Assembly (NCBI GenBank): GCA_900088475.1
Contig: FLMG01001037.1
Coordinates: forward strand, 1-11,294
From: Hyphochytrium catenoides
Lineage: Eukaryota > Sar > Hyphochytriomycetes > Hyphochytriales > Hyphochytriaceae
DNA: 11,294 bases
Direction: 5' to 3'
Made by a program: the position numbers and the translations under genes. Positions 1-8,893 of the stretch are shown piece by piece (the stretch's first letter is position 1; every line of letters begins with the position of its first letter). The notes beneath the pieces were generated by a model. It had not been told where the DNA came from, searched no databases, and was given only the letters and a program-made list of their open reading frames with translations.

Positions 1-200
1 TGTTTGGAGCCAAGAAAGCTTGGGAAGAAGGTAAAGTTCTGTCTCCTTGCTGCAGACAATGCCCTTCTGAAACTCGTTGTCTGACGATCTCACTTCCTGT
101 CGCAGCGGAAGAAGTGGACCAGACGCCCCTGATGGCCTCGTCATCGATGTATCAGTATCACAGAGAGCGATATTATAACGACAAGTTTACCACTTTGTAG
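1..200 (+). CDS. 3' end of a plus-strand gene, product not recognised (partial)
   Basis: Two exons of a gene that enters from the left edge. The first is 1-30 and ends at a good donor (GAAG|GTAAAG). The second is 106-200, after the pyrimidine-rich acceptor CTTCCTGTCGCAG, and ends at TAG 198-200. The junction is phase 1 and gives 40 residues ending in TTL. The visible tail is polar, with a run of aromatic and charged residues (YQYHRERYYNDKF) before the stop. No domain, membrane segment or targeting signal can be read from so short a piece, so I assign no function. It converges on the minus-strand gene that ends at 567, leaving 366 bp between the two stop codons. The matching splice phase and the absence of stops support it being real. 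Whether 200 is the only 3' end is uncertain. Confidence 0.55.
   Translation, partial: FGAKKAWEEGKVLSPCCRQCPSETRCLTISLPVAAEEVDQTPLMASSSMYQYHRERYYNDKFTTL
31..105 (+). other. 75-bp intron
   Basis: GTAAAG donor at 31 and a CAG acceptor at 103-105 behind the tract CTCACTTCCTGTCG. CTGACGATCT upstream could hold the branch point. The length equals that of the first intron of the PH-domain gene (5955-6029), which supports both as ordinary short introns of this genome. Confidence 0.55.
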
Positions 201-566
201 CTGGGAGGTTAGAGAGGTCCGGAGGCCAGGAGAAGAGTGAACAGAATAGAGAGAGATAGGAAAGGACCATAGTAGGCGGTTTTCTTGCTACAGAGTCTGA
301 CGCGTCTGTGGTAGAGTACAAGCTCTATATATGTACAGCTTTATGAAGTAAGCGCTAAGGAAAGCGGCTCGCCCTGCCCGCCACCATTCGGGTTAGGTAT
401 ATGTTCCAACATGACGGACTCGGAAAGAAGCCACGTACTGGGCCAGGAGTAGATAAGTCCAGGAATGAGAAGTGGTGGAAGGGAGCGATTGCAGGCCAAA
501 GCTTCTACAATTTGCCGCATCTCTCACTGGATCTTGGCCGCCAAGAAGAGATAGCAAAGGCCCGAA
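201..566. other. convergent intergenic region, no gene seen
   Basis: This 366-bp stretch lies between the stops of two convergent genes and must hold both 3' UTRs. The plus strand has a 62-codon ORF starting at 401 that runs on antisense to the last exon of the minus-strand gene. I see no splice-consistent partner exon for it and treat it as chance. I see no clear AATAAA signal, no RNA gene and no repeat here. Confidence 0.5.
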
Positions 567-3500
567 TTATGTCAATTCCTCTTCTGTAAGCGCCTCAGCT
601 TCATGAATATGAGAACTTTCAGTTGAGCGTTGATCCCTATTTTTCTTCCCTGACTTTCTGTTGAGGTTCTTGAGCACAGCGACGAGGTTTGCTTGGAAGA
701 ATTCGCGCTGATCATTTACGCTCGGTCCTTCCCCTTCATCGTCCACGTTCTTCTTCCCCTTGGACATCGAAGAATAACAGCTCTGGAGCGGCTCTGAGTG
801 AACGAGATGGGTTGAGCAACGAAAAGTCTTTCAGCTATAAGGCAGCCCCTCTATATTTCTGTGCAGAATCTCGGCTGCATAAACAAGCCCTACTAATCAC
901 AGCTTACCTCTCAGACCTTCATCGTCAATCCATTGCCGGAGGCTGTGAATATGAATGCGATCATCAGTCTCATGCCAGGTCGTAGGTGCCGTGAAGCATG
1001 TTTAAAGAAAAATAAGGAGAAGCTGATACACCAAGAACCAGAGGTAGAAATTAATGGGGTGTGTAGATCACCTTAGGTGGCTCATTCTCTCCAGCAGAAG
1101 CACGCATAAATTGAGCGCATCAGGGTCTGCCTTTCCATTTCCAGCTGAGGAAAGTAGCTCTTTGCTAATGGCTGCGAAGGATGCCGAGCTACAGAGTTCC
1201 AGTAGCCTGGGCAGTAGACCTAATGGAAGGTGGAGGGAATGGAGAGATGAAGGTTACGCCAGACCATTTCTTATGGCGAGCAGAGGTTACCATCGTCAGT
1301 GGAGATATACAGGTAAATAAGTAATTCAATCATGTGTTATCCAACAATCATTGACGCTCCAGGACGCAAGAGATGTAAGGTACTACAGGCGCTTCTGCTC
1401 CTTCTTACTTTCTTCAGACAATAGGAGGAAGAATATCGAGCGGGTGCCTTTGTGCTGGAGGTTTTGCGGCTTGGCCAACAGATAGTCTACGCCTCCCAGA
1501 GAAAGGAATAGGCTGCGGTTCTAAGAGAGTCCGTCGACCAGAGAGAAAAAGAACAAGTCAGCCAACCAGGGCTTCCTTTTCCTTTCAGCGTCAAGATCAC
1601 CAAGAGAGGAGCTGTTGGAGAGCATAGACCAAGGATTGCATAGGGATATACAAACGAGGATTCTTAGGATTGGACAGAGGGACAACAACCAGCAGTTGGT
1701 CTCGCGCTGGTGAACAAACAAAAGAACTATATGGTGAGGAGATCTCATACAAAGACCCATCAAGATACACGCGCAGAAGACAAATTCAGACCTTTGCATG
1801 AAACCTCAGCAAGCGGGAGAGGTGCTCGGAGGCACAGAGGTAAGAAGGCGGGAATGTGGATGTGGCCTCCGGGGGATGTGCCAAGACGATGATGGACTCC
1901 AGAAAGGTTACATCACTCGTCTAAATAGAGCACGGAAAATCAGCGTCAGCGAAATGGAAGGGCGCATTTAGCAAGAAAGGCCCCTCCAAGCAAAGGCAAG
2001 GCCAAGCGGCTAGAAAGGTTTGCAAAAGTCCAGGAAAGGTAGGTCCAATGCTGAGTAGAAAGGAAAGCTCGGGAACATCCGCATACCTCTTGGCCCTCTA
2101 CTCTACATTTAAGGTCTTTATATACAATGGCTGCAGACTTGTGAAGAAACTGTACAAGGCCTGGAATGTCGGAGGGCTTTGGGATGGCAGGGTGTGTGAG
2201 GCTCTTATGCTCCTGTGCTCGCCTCTCAGCCTTTTCATTTCTTCGAAACCTGGAGGCAATCGTAGGACGGAAACCTACAGTGTAGAGAAGTCCAGTCAGC
2301 AGTTATGAAGACGTTGTGAAGATGCCGGAAGAGAGAAGGATTTTCATTGCCTTTCCCATTTCCCACTCCGGAGACAGAGCATGATGAAGCGGAGCCCAAT
2401 GGTACGCAGAGAGGTTTCAACCTGATCGATGGAGAAAAGCCACGAAGTAAAGAAGAGAAACCAGTTGAGGGCCTCTCGGTTGAGCTGGTTCCCGATATTT
2501 CGCGCCCTTGCCCTCCTTCTCATCGGCGTCATTCGGCGATGGCACCATCAGACTCTGATTGAGGTATGCGAGGAGCTCATCAAGGAACTGCCACGAGCCA
2601 GAGATTCATCAGGTCCCACAGAGACGTAACGTGCAACCAGCAAGCGCTATTCAACCTACGAGGCCAGATTTTAGACGTGCCAAGGCGACTAGAAGGCGAT
2701 CTTCCCTTGGTCCTAAATGATCTTCTGCGTGCATATCCTCGTTGTCTCTGATAATGGCCAACAATGCAGGTATTAACGAGGTTTCGGGCTGCTTTGGCAA
2801 GTAATGCAGCTTTCTCCTGCCAGCGTCTTCCTGTGAAGCTAAGCCTTAGTCTCTCCAGACTAAATGCAGCAAACTAGAAGGGCAGAGGTGAGCTCTTACG
2901 CAACCTTGATCACATACAGTAGCCAATAGAAACCTGCAGCCAATTAGACAAGAATAACCTCGGTACCATTTCTTTCACTTCTGCTCGCGGCTTGACGGGC
3001 TTGTCTTCACTCTTAATTGCCAAGGGCTGCGCAGATGCTTTAGTCCTTCGTGGTCTTTCTCCCACCAGTCGTTATAAAATGGGACTCCCCTCTTCTATTG
3101 CACAATACAGAGAGACAACGCTACCTTTGCTGAGTCTAGGACTGCCTGAGGCCCATCTTCAATTCTCTGCGAAGAGTTTGCTCTATTTTCTCCATGGTTC
3201 CTTTCTCCTTTTCTCTGCTTCCACTCTAAGACCTCTACCTGTCGAAGTTAACGCCCATAGTCTCAGATGAGAAGTGAAAGCTGAAAGTAAGAAAGGCGAC
3301 AGACAACCTTTTGCTTAAGTTGCTTGATCTCGAGACGAGCCACCTTCAGGCCTGATTGAGCAGTGTGCAGCTCCTTGAGAGTAAACGTAGCAGAGCCGGA
3401 AGGTAGAATAGAAGAGAGATGAGGTTAAGACTTTCGGCGTGACAAGGGCGGGAACGTGCAAGCAGCATCGCCTTACTCCTTTCAAGTGCTGGTTACGCTC

Positions 3501-4207
3501 TTGCTCTTCCTGCAGTGCTTGCTGCATGACTTTCCTCTCACGCTACACAGAAAACGTAAGGGAAGTGAGGAAGGAACGAAGTCACTGACTTCAGAAGAGA
3601 CATCAGTACAAGACGAAGAGACTTTAGTAAGAGAGTCCCGTAGCAAAGGATAATATTGCGTCTTGGTGGTATGAAGGCGGAGATCATAAGATTAACCAGA
3701 AGAATTAGTTCAGTGAAAGATGGGGAATTCCAAGCACCTGGCTGAGGTCGAAGGCCGCAATCTGATCCTCAAGCTTTTTGATGCACGATTGCAGCTTACG
3801 CAGGGTCGACTGATATTTCTGCAAACAGGGCACTAGTAAGAACGACGGAGACGACAGCCAAGGAGCTTCGGCAGTTCTATGAGAAACGGGAAAGGGCCAA
3901 AAGCTTGCTGACTCACTTGCTCCAGGGTTTCAAGAGTGGATGATGCTAAGTTGTCGGCAAACTGGACGATCTCTGTCTGATGATGGCTTCGGATCTGAGT
4001 GATCTCCTTCTCTTTGGCGAGTATGGCCTTCTCTTTGCTAAGTAGTCTCTCCTCGTTTCGCCGAAGCTCGTCTCTGCCACGACGTAGTTCCTCCTCTTGG
4101 CGCTTGAGTTCATCGTCCCTCTTCCTAAGCTCGTCTCCTTTCTGCTGAAGCTGAGAGGAAAGCAGCAAGAGCTGCTTTGTGAGCTCATCTGCAGTCCGGG
4201 GATCCAT
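567..4207 (-). CDS. coiled-coil protein with C-terminal helical domain, CCDC138-like (about 15 exons, 673 aa)
   Basis: Proposed exons on the minus strand: 4207-3917, 3818-3738, 3542-3477, 3373-3308, 3238-3125, 3026-2934, 2830-2660, 2587-2422, 2274-2087, 1920-1792, 1743-1601, 1512-1409, 1219-1072, 942-908, 793-567. All phases match and the frame is open to TAA 567-569. Residues 1-170 are Glu/Lys/Arg-rich heptad-like coiled coil. Residues 240-600 are hydrophobic helices with motifs such as NPKNPRLYIPMQSLVYALQ (about 480-498) and LLPRLLELCSS (about 539-549). The tail is polar and Lys-rich. The order, the NP(K)xPxLxxP motif and the length resemble my recollection of CCDC138 (about 665 aa in human), a centrosome/centriolar-satellite protein. 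That match comes from memory. Being a real multi-exon gene is near certain; the family is moderate. The start is the first ATG of the long first exon; a 5' UTR intron may lie upstream. Confidence 0.7.
1409..2830 (-). other. helical core of the CCDC138-like protein (residues about 238-538)
   Basis: Six exons give a run of hydrophobic helices. The clearest coding stretches are ETSLIPALLAIIRDNEDM (2830-2660), FLDELLAYLNQSLM (2587-2422), SDIPGLVQFLHKSAAIVYKD (2274-2087), SDVTFLESIIVLAHPPE (1920-1792), RDQLLVVVPLSNPKNPR (1743-1601) and LSLGGVDYLLAKPQNLQ (1512-1409). The spacing of Leu and aromatic residues fits an alpha-solenoid-like fold. No catalytic motif, metal-binding cysteines or membrane segment is visible. 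Splicing between 1792 and 1743 is uncertain (see findings). Confidence 0.65.
3917..4207 (-). other. first coding exon: highly charged coiled coil (residues 1-97)
   Basis: After ATG 4207-4205 the exon encodes repeated stretches such as DELRKRDDELKRQEEELRR and RDELRRNEERLLSKEKAILA, with leucines spaced as in heptads: a long parallel-type coiled coil. It ends at a strong donor (GAGCAA|GTGAGT). The next three exons (3818-3738, 3542-3477, 3373-3308) are each a multiple of 3 in length, phase 0 at both ends, and continue the same helical character. Such symmetric exons can be skipped without breaking the frame. The repeated DEL(R/K) units also suggest internal duplication of a short helical unit. 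Confidence 0.75.
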
Positions 4208-4212
4208 CAAAG

Positions 4213-4462
4213 CTAATAAGTTTGTATGCTATCTGATACACCTCAGATCCTTGAGGTCGCTAGAGCAGAGTTTTGCTCCCGCCATCAGCCACCCAAGAGT
4301 TCATATCTCGGTACTCAAAAAGCTTCTGTAGAAGCAACCACAGAAACCACCCGGGTTGGTCCTTGGCAGAAGGTCAATCAGCCAAAACTCTTAGACGTAG
4401 TGTTGATGCTCAAGGCAGTGCGATCCATCATATGCTCCAAGCGACATCGTCCCCTGACTTAC
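4213..4462 (-). other. possible 5' UTR intron of the coiled-coil gene
   Basis: On the minus strand, TTATC|GTAAGTC at 4463/4462 is a consensus donor. TTATTAG at 4213 is an acceptor, six bases before the proposed start ATG at 4207. Splicing these would give a 250-bp intron directly upstream of the coding exon. An ATG at 4527-4525 lies in the upstream segment. After splicing it is out of frame with the main start, so it would be an upstream ORF rather than the true start. This is sequence-signal evidence only. Confidence 0.3.
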
Positions 4463-4477
4463 GATAACGACCCGTAA
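4226..4477 (+). CDS. small ORF of 83 codons, hypothetical
   Basis: An ATG-started open frame on the plus strand inside the divergent promoter region, ending at TAA. Its composition is mixed, with no low-complexity bias, and a basic patch near the end (CSKRHRP). No domain, signal peptide or membrane segment is visible. It lies antisense to the proposed 5' UTR intron of the coiled-coil gene. An open frame of this length in 900 bp of intergenic DNA can occur by chance, so I give it low weight. Confidence 0.15.
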   Translation: MLSDTPQILEVARAEFCSRHQPPKSSYLGTQKASVEATTETTRVGPWQKVNQPKLLDVVLMLKAVRSIICSKRHRPLTYDNDP

Positions 4478-4757
4478 GCGCAGGATGAGGCCCGATCACG
4501 AGAAAGATTGATGAATCTCTGCGACATAGCTGACGTAAGGGAAGACGATTAGGCCTGGATCCACAGATGGTCTTCTGCTCTCACTCCCACTCATTTCTTC
4601 GCCGGTGACATCGAATTTTGCATCACACAGATCTGAAGCTGCCAGCAACGCAATGAGAATCTGCATCACAATGATTCTTTCTGAAGCTTTTCAGAAAATG
4701 CACCTAAAAGGTTTGAAAATGGAGGGAACATTCTAAAGGTAATCATATTTAGAGATG

Positions 4758-4774
4758 AGTGATAACCTATCACT
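4758..4774. repeat. perfect 7-bp inverted repeat with 3-nt spacer
   Basis: AGTGATA and its exact reverse complement TATCACT are separated by ACC. It sits about 360 bp upstream of the PH-gene start and 550 bp upstream of the coiled-coil gene start. It could be a dimeric transcription-factor site or a short hairpin. One such palindrome in a region this size is not strong evidence alone. Confidence 0.35.
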
Positions 4775-5135
4775 AAGATCTACCAGGTTGAAGTCATCTG
4801 ATCTTCGATGTCTGATTCTGAAGCTTCGTTCTTTCATCTTGAGCTCACATCTGAAGAGGCAGCTAGCCCATAATCACGGCTGACTGCTGAACCGCAGCAG
4901 GTTAGAGAGACGGCTGGAGCTGCAGAGTCTGCAGGAGAGAGCGAGACTCAGGCCTGGAAAGGCAAACCTCGAGGCTCCGATTGTATGACAATTGGCGGCA
5001 AGGAGAAAGCTAAGGGGACGACAGGCATGCTAGTCCACTGAACTAAGAATCGGCTTCTGAAGAGGATAACGTAGGGTGCGACACGGCCGTCGACCGGAGA
5101 GCCAGTACAGCCAGGGTCGACCGGGAAGGAGCATC

Positions 5136-7621
5136 ATGAGCACGGTGGAGAGTCCATCCGTTGAGGTGGAGGCTTCCGTTCCTCTGACAGAAACCCCAGA
5201 AAAGGCTGGCCCGGTAGTATTGGAAACCAACGATGAGGCGAGCAAAGTGCCTCCTTCTTCGTCATTGAAGATTGACACCACAGTCATCGTCATACCTCCG
5301 CTACCTCCCCCTCCAATTCTTTCTCCAGCCTCAATAGCCATTGTTAGAGAAAAATCACGTCAGAGCATTGACGAGATGACGCTCAGTCTCGCTGCAGATC
5401 TGCGAGAAGCTCAAAACAACGGCGTGGCGAGAGCCTTCATGAAAGCTGCGGTACAGCTTGTAGGTCGGCAGGTGGAGATGTATCGGAACGCCAGGCAGCT
5501 GCAGGAAGTCTTAAAGACAGCACAGGAAAGGAATCAGATTCGTGCTAGCGTGGCCAGAGAAATCCAGGCCTTGCTGGCCAATTCTATGGATGATCAACCC
5601 GTGTTTACCTCCTCGACAAGTTCCAATAAGCAATCACTCAGCGGCATTCTGAAGATAGGCAGCTGGAAAGGTGGCCAGGTCAAGTTTGAAGAAGCTTGGA
5701 CGGTTCTCTCGAAAGAGACCTCGACTTTGCGTTTCTATGCGCGGCAGCCGTTAGCCAATCCCCCAGTCCCGCCAACCCCTCCCCAGCCTACGGATAAGCC
5801 TGCTGTCCAGAGCAGTGAGGGCAAGAAGGAAGTCGACTCAAGCTTTGTAGGTAGCCTCTCTGGTCTGACAGCCAAACTGGACGCGCTGAGGACTACAAAG
5901 ATGGCCAATCTACCGACTCTTTCTCTCAGCGGCTTTCTAGGGACGGATCAGGAGGTAAATTTTGATGATCTACGCTACGAGCGGTACGATAGAGATAACT
6001 GACTGAGGACTCTCCTCACGTTCTTTTAGGAACAGGAAGAGGAGCTGGTACTAGAGATAAAGCTTGATGGCTACATAGTGCGAGAAATGAAGACAAAGCA
6101 GGGTCACACGGGAAGCTTAGAGAACTGTTTTGAGCTTGTTGACCCGCTAAAGAGTCTTGGTCGAGCCTTAGAGGCCCGAGACCCATCCGATAAGCTCATC
6201 TGGATATCAGAGCTTGCAAAGTGTTGCCACGGCCAGCTCTTCGACCTTGCGCGACGTTGTTACACGGCGGAGAATCAGGAGGCGTTTGTACGGGCAATGC
6301 GACAGCCCTGCGTGGTTCCTACGGCTTTGCTCAGAAGGATCATAGGCGACGCAGACTCTGCAGGAAACAAACGCAGACACAGTGAGAATTTGGCAGGTAG
6401 GTACTGGACAAATATGTTGGCCGGCATCGATCTGGCGGGGCCTTCTAAGGAGCACCGAAATGGTGCGTGGTGCATAAATGGTATCTCTAGAAGGGTTCAC
6501 CCGCACTCGATGTTACCACCCTCTGGTTGAGCGTGCCTAGAGGAGCTGCAATAGGGGAGGTTACAGTTGGCCGCATATACACCCAATTGCATGGGCTTGG
6601 GCAAGCTAAAGCTTCCATTTCATGGGTTTTCTTATTCAAACTTTCTTATTAGTTGCACAGGTGATCCGAGACGTAGAGCGTGACTTAGTGTGTATGAACG
6701 GCGAGCTGGTTCGAGGGCAGGATGGCATTGAATATGTTTTGGGCTCCCTGGCTCTCAGAGTGATGAAAGGACTAGAGCTGCTGGAGAAGAAGGAAAAGCT
6801 GGGAGACTTAGGAAGCAAAGGAACCAATGACTCCGTGAGCCCAAGAAATTGTCTGACGCGCCTAGAAGCCCAGGTAACTTCTTACGTGCATGAGATCCGT
6901 CATATGAGCCTCAAAATGGCGCCTCCCTCCTATGGTTTGATAGAGCCTCAACCTTTCTCCTTCTCCCACATCGTCTTTCGGTCGCTATGGCTGTATAACA
7001 GTCTCAATGCACTGCTACTCTTAGAAGTCCTTCTGGACTAGTGGTGTCATATGCTGTCTGCTTATAACCTACAAGGATCCTTCGCCTCCGTTGAACTCGT
7101 TCTCACGCTCGGACAGGCCTTCGCCTTTGCTGAGAGGGTTTTGCATGGGACAACAAGGACACAAAGCGGTGGGGACATCTTTGACGCGATAACCGCGATC
7201 TGCAAGAACCCACGTTGTCTTATTGTACCTGTTAATTCGGAAGCTGATCCGCTGGAACTCAACGTCACTGTGGAGGAGAATGACCTGGTAAGGAATTTGT
7301 CAGAAGGCTCCACGCCAAACGCTTGATTTCCCACTTTATGGACTCTCCTCTGCCGTTAGACTGTTGCTTGACTCATGATTTGCAGGCTTGGGCACGGGAC
7401 CAACCTGGGTTTTTCGTGCGTGTATGACTGCTGACACCTCTTCTACTTACCAGGTTGTTGATGCGCGCTCTACTCTTCGTTTCCGTATTGTCCCTACTGA
7501 CGGAGATGAACGAGCGGAGTGGGCCAAGTTAGCGGGCAAGCTAGACAGGCGCTTTGTGTTTGGGCATCCTCCGGGATGGGGAAGCGTGACGATCACGGCA
7601 GAACCGCCGGCGATGGCTTAA
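5136..7621 (+). CDS. PH-domain protein with a long loop insertion (about 5 exons, 606 aa)
   Basis: Proposed exons: 5136-5954, 6030-6396, 6653-6873, 7042-7287, 7454-7621; stop TAA 7619-7621. Phases match at every join. ATG 5136 is the first after an in-frame TAA at 5067. Residues 1-66 are acidic and Pro-rich. About 67-150 is an amphipathic helical segment. Residues 167-203 (SGILKIG...AWTVLSKETSTLRFY) look like the first strands of a PH domain. Residues 280-338 (NCFELVDP...DPSDKLIWISELAKCC) look like its last strands and C-terminal helix, with the conserved Trp at 331. About 70 residues of Pro/Ser-rich sequence lie between. Residues 396-551 are helical. The last 55 residues contain RFRIVPTDGDERAEWAKLAG, which also resembles a PH end. 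PH domains usually bind phosphoinositides or proteins at membranes. No GAP, GEF or kinase motif is seen. The PH call is from pattern recognition. Confidence 0.68.
5955..6029 (+). other. 75-bp intron inside the PH domain region
   Basis: CAGGAG|GTAAAT donor and TTCTTTTAG acceptor, phase 0. Reading through instead reaches TGA at 6000-6002. Splicing continues directly into EQEEELVLEIKLDGYIVRE, which supplies the missing PH strands. CTGACTGAGGAC upstream of the acceptor is a plausible branch region. Confidence 0.75.
6397..6652 (+). other. 256-bp intron
   Basis: Donor GGCAG|GTAGGT and acceptor TTTCTTATTAG, phase 1. The join gives SENLAVAQVIRDVERD in an open frame. Using the later AG at 6659-6660 would put the next exon out of frame with this donor, so the earlier AG is preferred. 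Confidence 0.6.
7288..7453 (+). other. 166-bp intron, possibly containing a 36-bp exon
   Basis: Donor GACCTG|GTAAGG and acceptor CTCTTCTACTTACCAG, phase 0 across the whole interval. Inside it, TTTGCAG at 7379-7385 is a second good acceptor. It is followed by 36 open bases (7386-7421, AWARDQPGFFVR) and then GTATGA, also phase 0. Including that block would leave a final intron of only 32 bp (38 bp if GTGCGT at 7416 is the donor). Either reading keeps the frame. Confidence 0.5.
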
Positions 7622-7856
7622 CAATTCATTGACTCTCTGCGCTCTTCCTCCTGTCCTTTATTTATCTTCTTATAGGAGGCAGCTGCCTTACTGCTCGAAG
7701 AGCTAATTATTTGGTCACTTCCTCCGCAACCCACTTGACGTTCTTTACGTCTCCAGGACAAGCTCTAACTTCCCATAACCATTCGCCGCCACCTAAAGCG
7801 CTTCTACCCATATCATGACTTGTTCAACATCTTCTTTCTGTTTTCTCGTCTACCAA
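7622..7856. other. convergent spacer, 3' UTRs of two genes
   Basis: 235 bp between the stop of the plus-strand PH gene and the stop of the minus-strand EGF gene. It holds T-rich plus-strand runs near 7655-7672 and no open frame of note. I see no hairpin terminator, as expected for RNA polymerase II genes, and no AATAAA on either strand. Confidence 0.45.
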
Positions 7857-8893
7857 CTAATTCTCGTAGACAAGGGCTCCACAGTCCCCTCTCAGGCCAA
7901 TCTTCCCCTCGCCATCGCTACTCTCAAAGCCCTTTGGACACACACACAGTCCAGACTTTCGATCTATGGCAAGGAAAAGGGAAAAAAGGAGAAAGGCGAA
8001 TGAGTTATGAGAGCCAGTGGCCCAGAGTAATAGAGCAGCGATGTCGTGAATAGACTGAGAGAGGTGTGCGTAGGAAGCTATAAGGACAACCGATGTTGTC
8101 AGTACACCAAAAAGTTGACAGACAAACACACTGAGATATTCACTGGGCTGGCGAGGTAAAGGATATTCTCAGAGACAGTGAGAGGAAGGAAATTGAGCTG
8201 CGACAGAGACAGGAAGAGGTGAACTTCTGACCGCATCGTCCCTGTCCTGAGCACTCCAGGTTTTCGTAGGTTCCAACTCTCTCTCTCACTGGGGAGGTGA
8301 CGGTGGCGTCCACAAGATTTGATGTGTCCAAACCTATCAAGGGAAGAGTACCTAGCTCTGTTCGAAAGGTAATGATGGTCTTGACCGTAGCTGGAGACCG
8401 GGAAGTGAGACAGAGATTAGCTTCATCAGGCTGCCTAGCGTCTTTGGCTCGCCGACCCTCAACATCCTGATAAACCCTAGTAGGCAAGACTCTCTATTGC
8501 TATCGCTGTTCAGAGCAGTCTTCAACACAAGTCGTGGAGGCTCCTTCCTCTTAGGAGTTGTCCCTTTACCTGTTGGGGAGCACACCGCTCCGCTTGGCTG
8601 GGTTATTACGTTCACATAGCCGATTCTGTCATATGAGGGAGCACACAGGTGAGATGGTGCTGCACAGTTATAGATAAGACGCCGGGCCAAGCAAGAAGAA
8701 GAAGCATTTCTCTTTCGTGGGAAGACTCCGAGAACATAGAGTCACATTAGCGTCAACTGTCGAAGAGGACTGGACTGAGGCTGTCAATGGGAACAGATAG
8801 GTAGTCAAGATAAAAGACAATCCAGTCCTCTCACGTTGAAAGGCTCAGTAGAGCGTGCTGCACGTCTGACGTCTGGTCGCTATAAAGAATAGG
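7857..8893 (-). other. C-terminal beta-rich segment and last EGF-like motif, four exons
   Basis: Exons 8893-8835, 8625-8570, 8390-8232 and 7963-7857 encode PILYSDQTSDVQHALLSLST, IGYVNVITQPSGAVCSPT, TIITFRTELGTLPLIGLD and the final ENLECSGQGRCDRKSGLCVC. The alternation of hydrophobic and polar residues suggests beta strands. C231 and C283 are well placed to pair. The protein stops shortly after the DCG motif with no transmembrane helix or GPI-type hydrophobic tail, consistent with a secreted structural component. Confidence 0.75.

Larger units (their letters stand above)
4208..5135. promoter_or_regulatory. divergent intergenic region, presumed bidirectional promoter
   Basis: 928 bp separate the start codons of the minus-strand coiled-coil gene (4207) and the plus-strand PH gene (5136), so both promoters should lie here. 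Seen directly: five TCTGAAG words on the plus strand (4632, 4680, 4817, 4850, 5056), a 7-3-7 palindrome at 4758-4774, a TGACGTAA word at about 4531 resembling a cAMP-response-type site, and an inverted CCAAT (ATTGG) at 4991. I find no convincing TATA box. The part nearest 4207 may be transcribed 5' UTR with an intron. The region is more AT-rich around 4660-4780 than the flanking coding DNA. Confidence 0.5.

Noticed and set aside
106-200. RERYYNDKF near the left edge resembling an RYY..KF motif of 5'-3' exoribonucleases (XRN)
   Set aside because: In XRN proteins this lies mid-protein and is followed by a conserved catalytic-region extension. Here a stop follows within a few residues and no continuation is found downstream.
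2235-2420. Minus-strand frame giving SLFRHLHNVFITADWTSLH as an exon
   Set aside because: Using it would need a 29-bp intron to regain frame. The alternative acceptor at 2275 joins phase 1 to phase 1 and gives a continuous protein (HRSGFRPTIASRF).
2992-3270. Plus-strand 92-codon open frame
   Set aside because: It is antisense to two proposed exons of the minus-strand gene, has no ATG-linked splice partner and begins mid-repeat of leucine/serine codons; a shadow frame.
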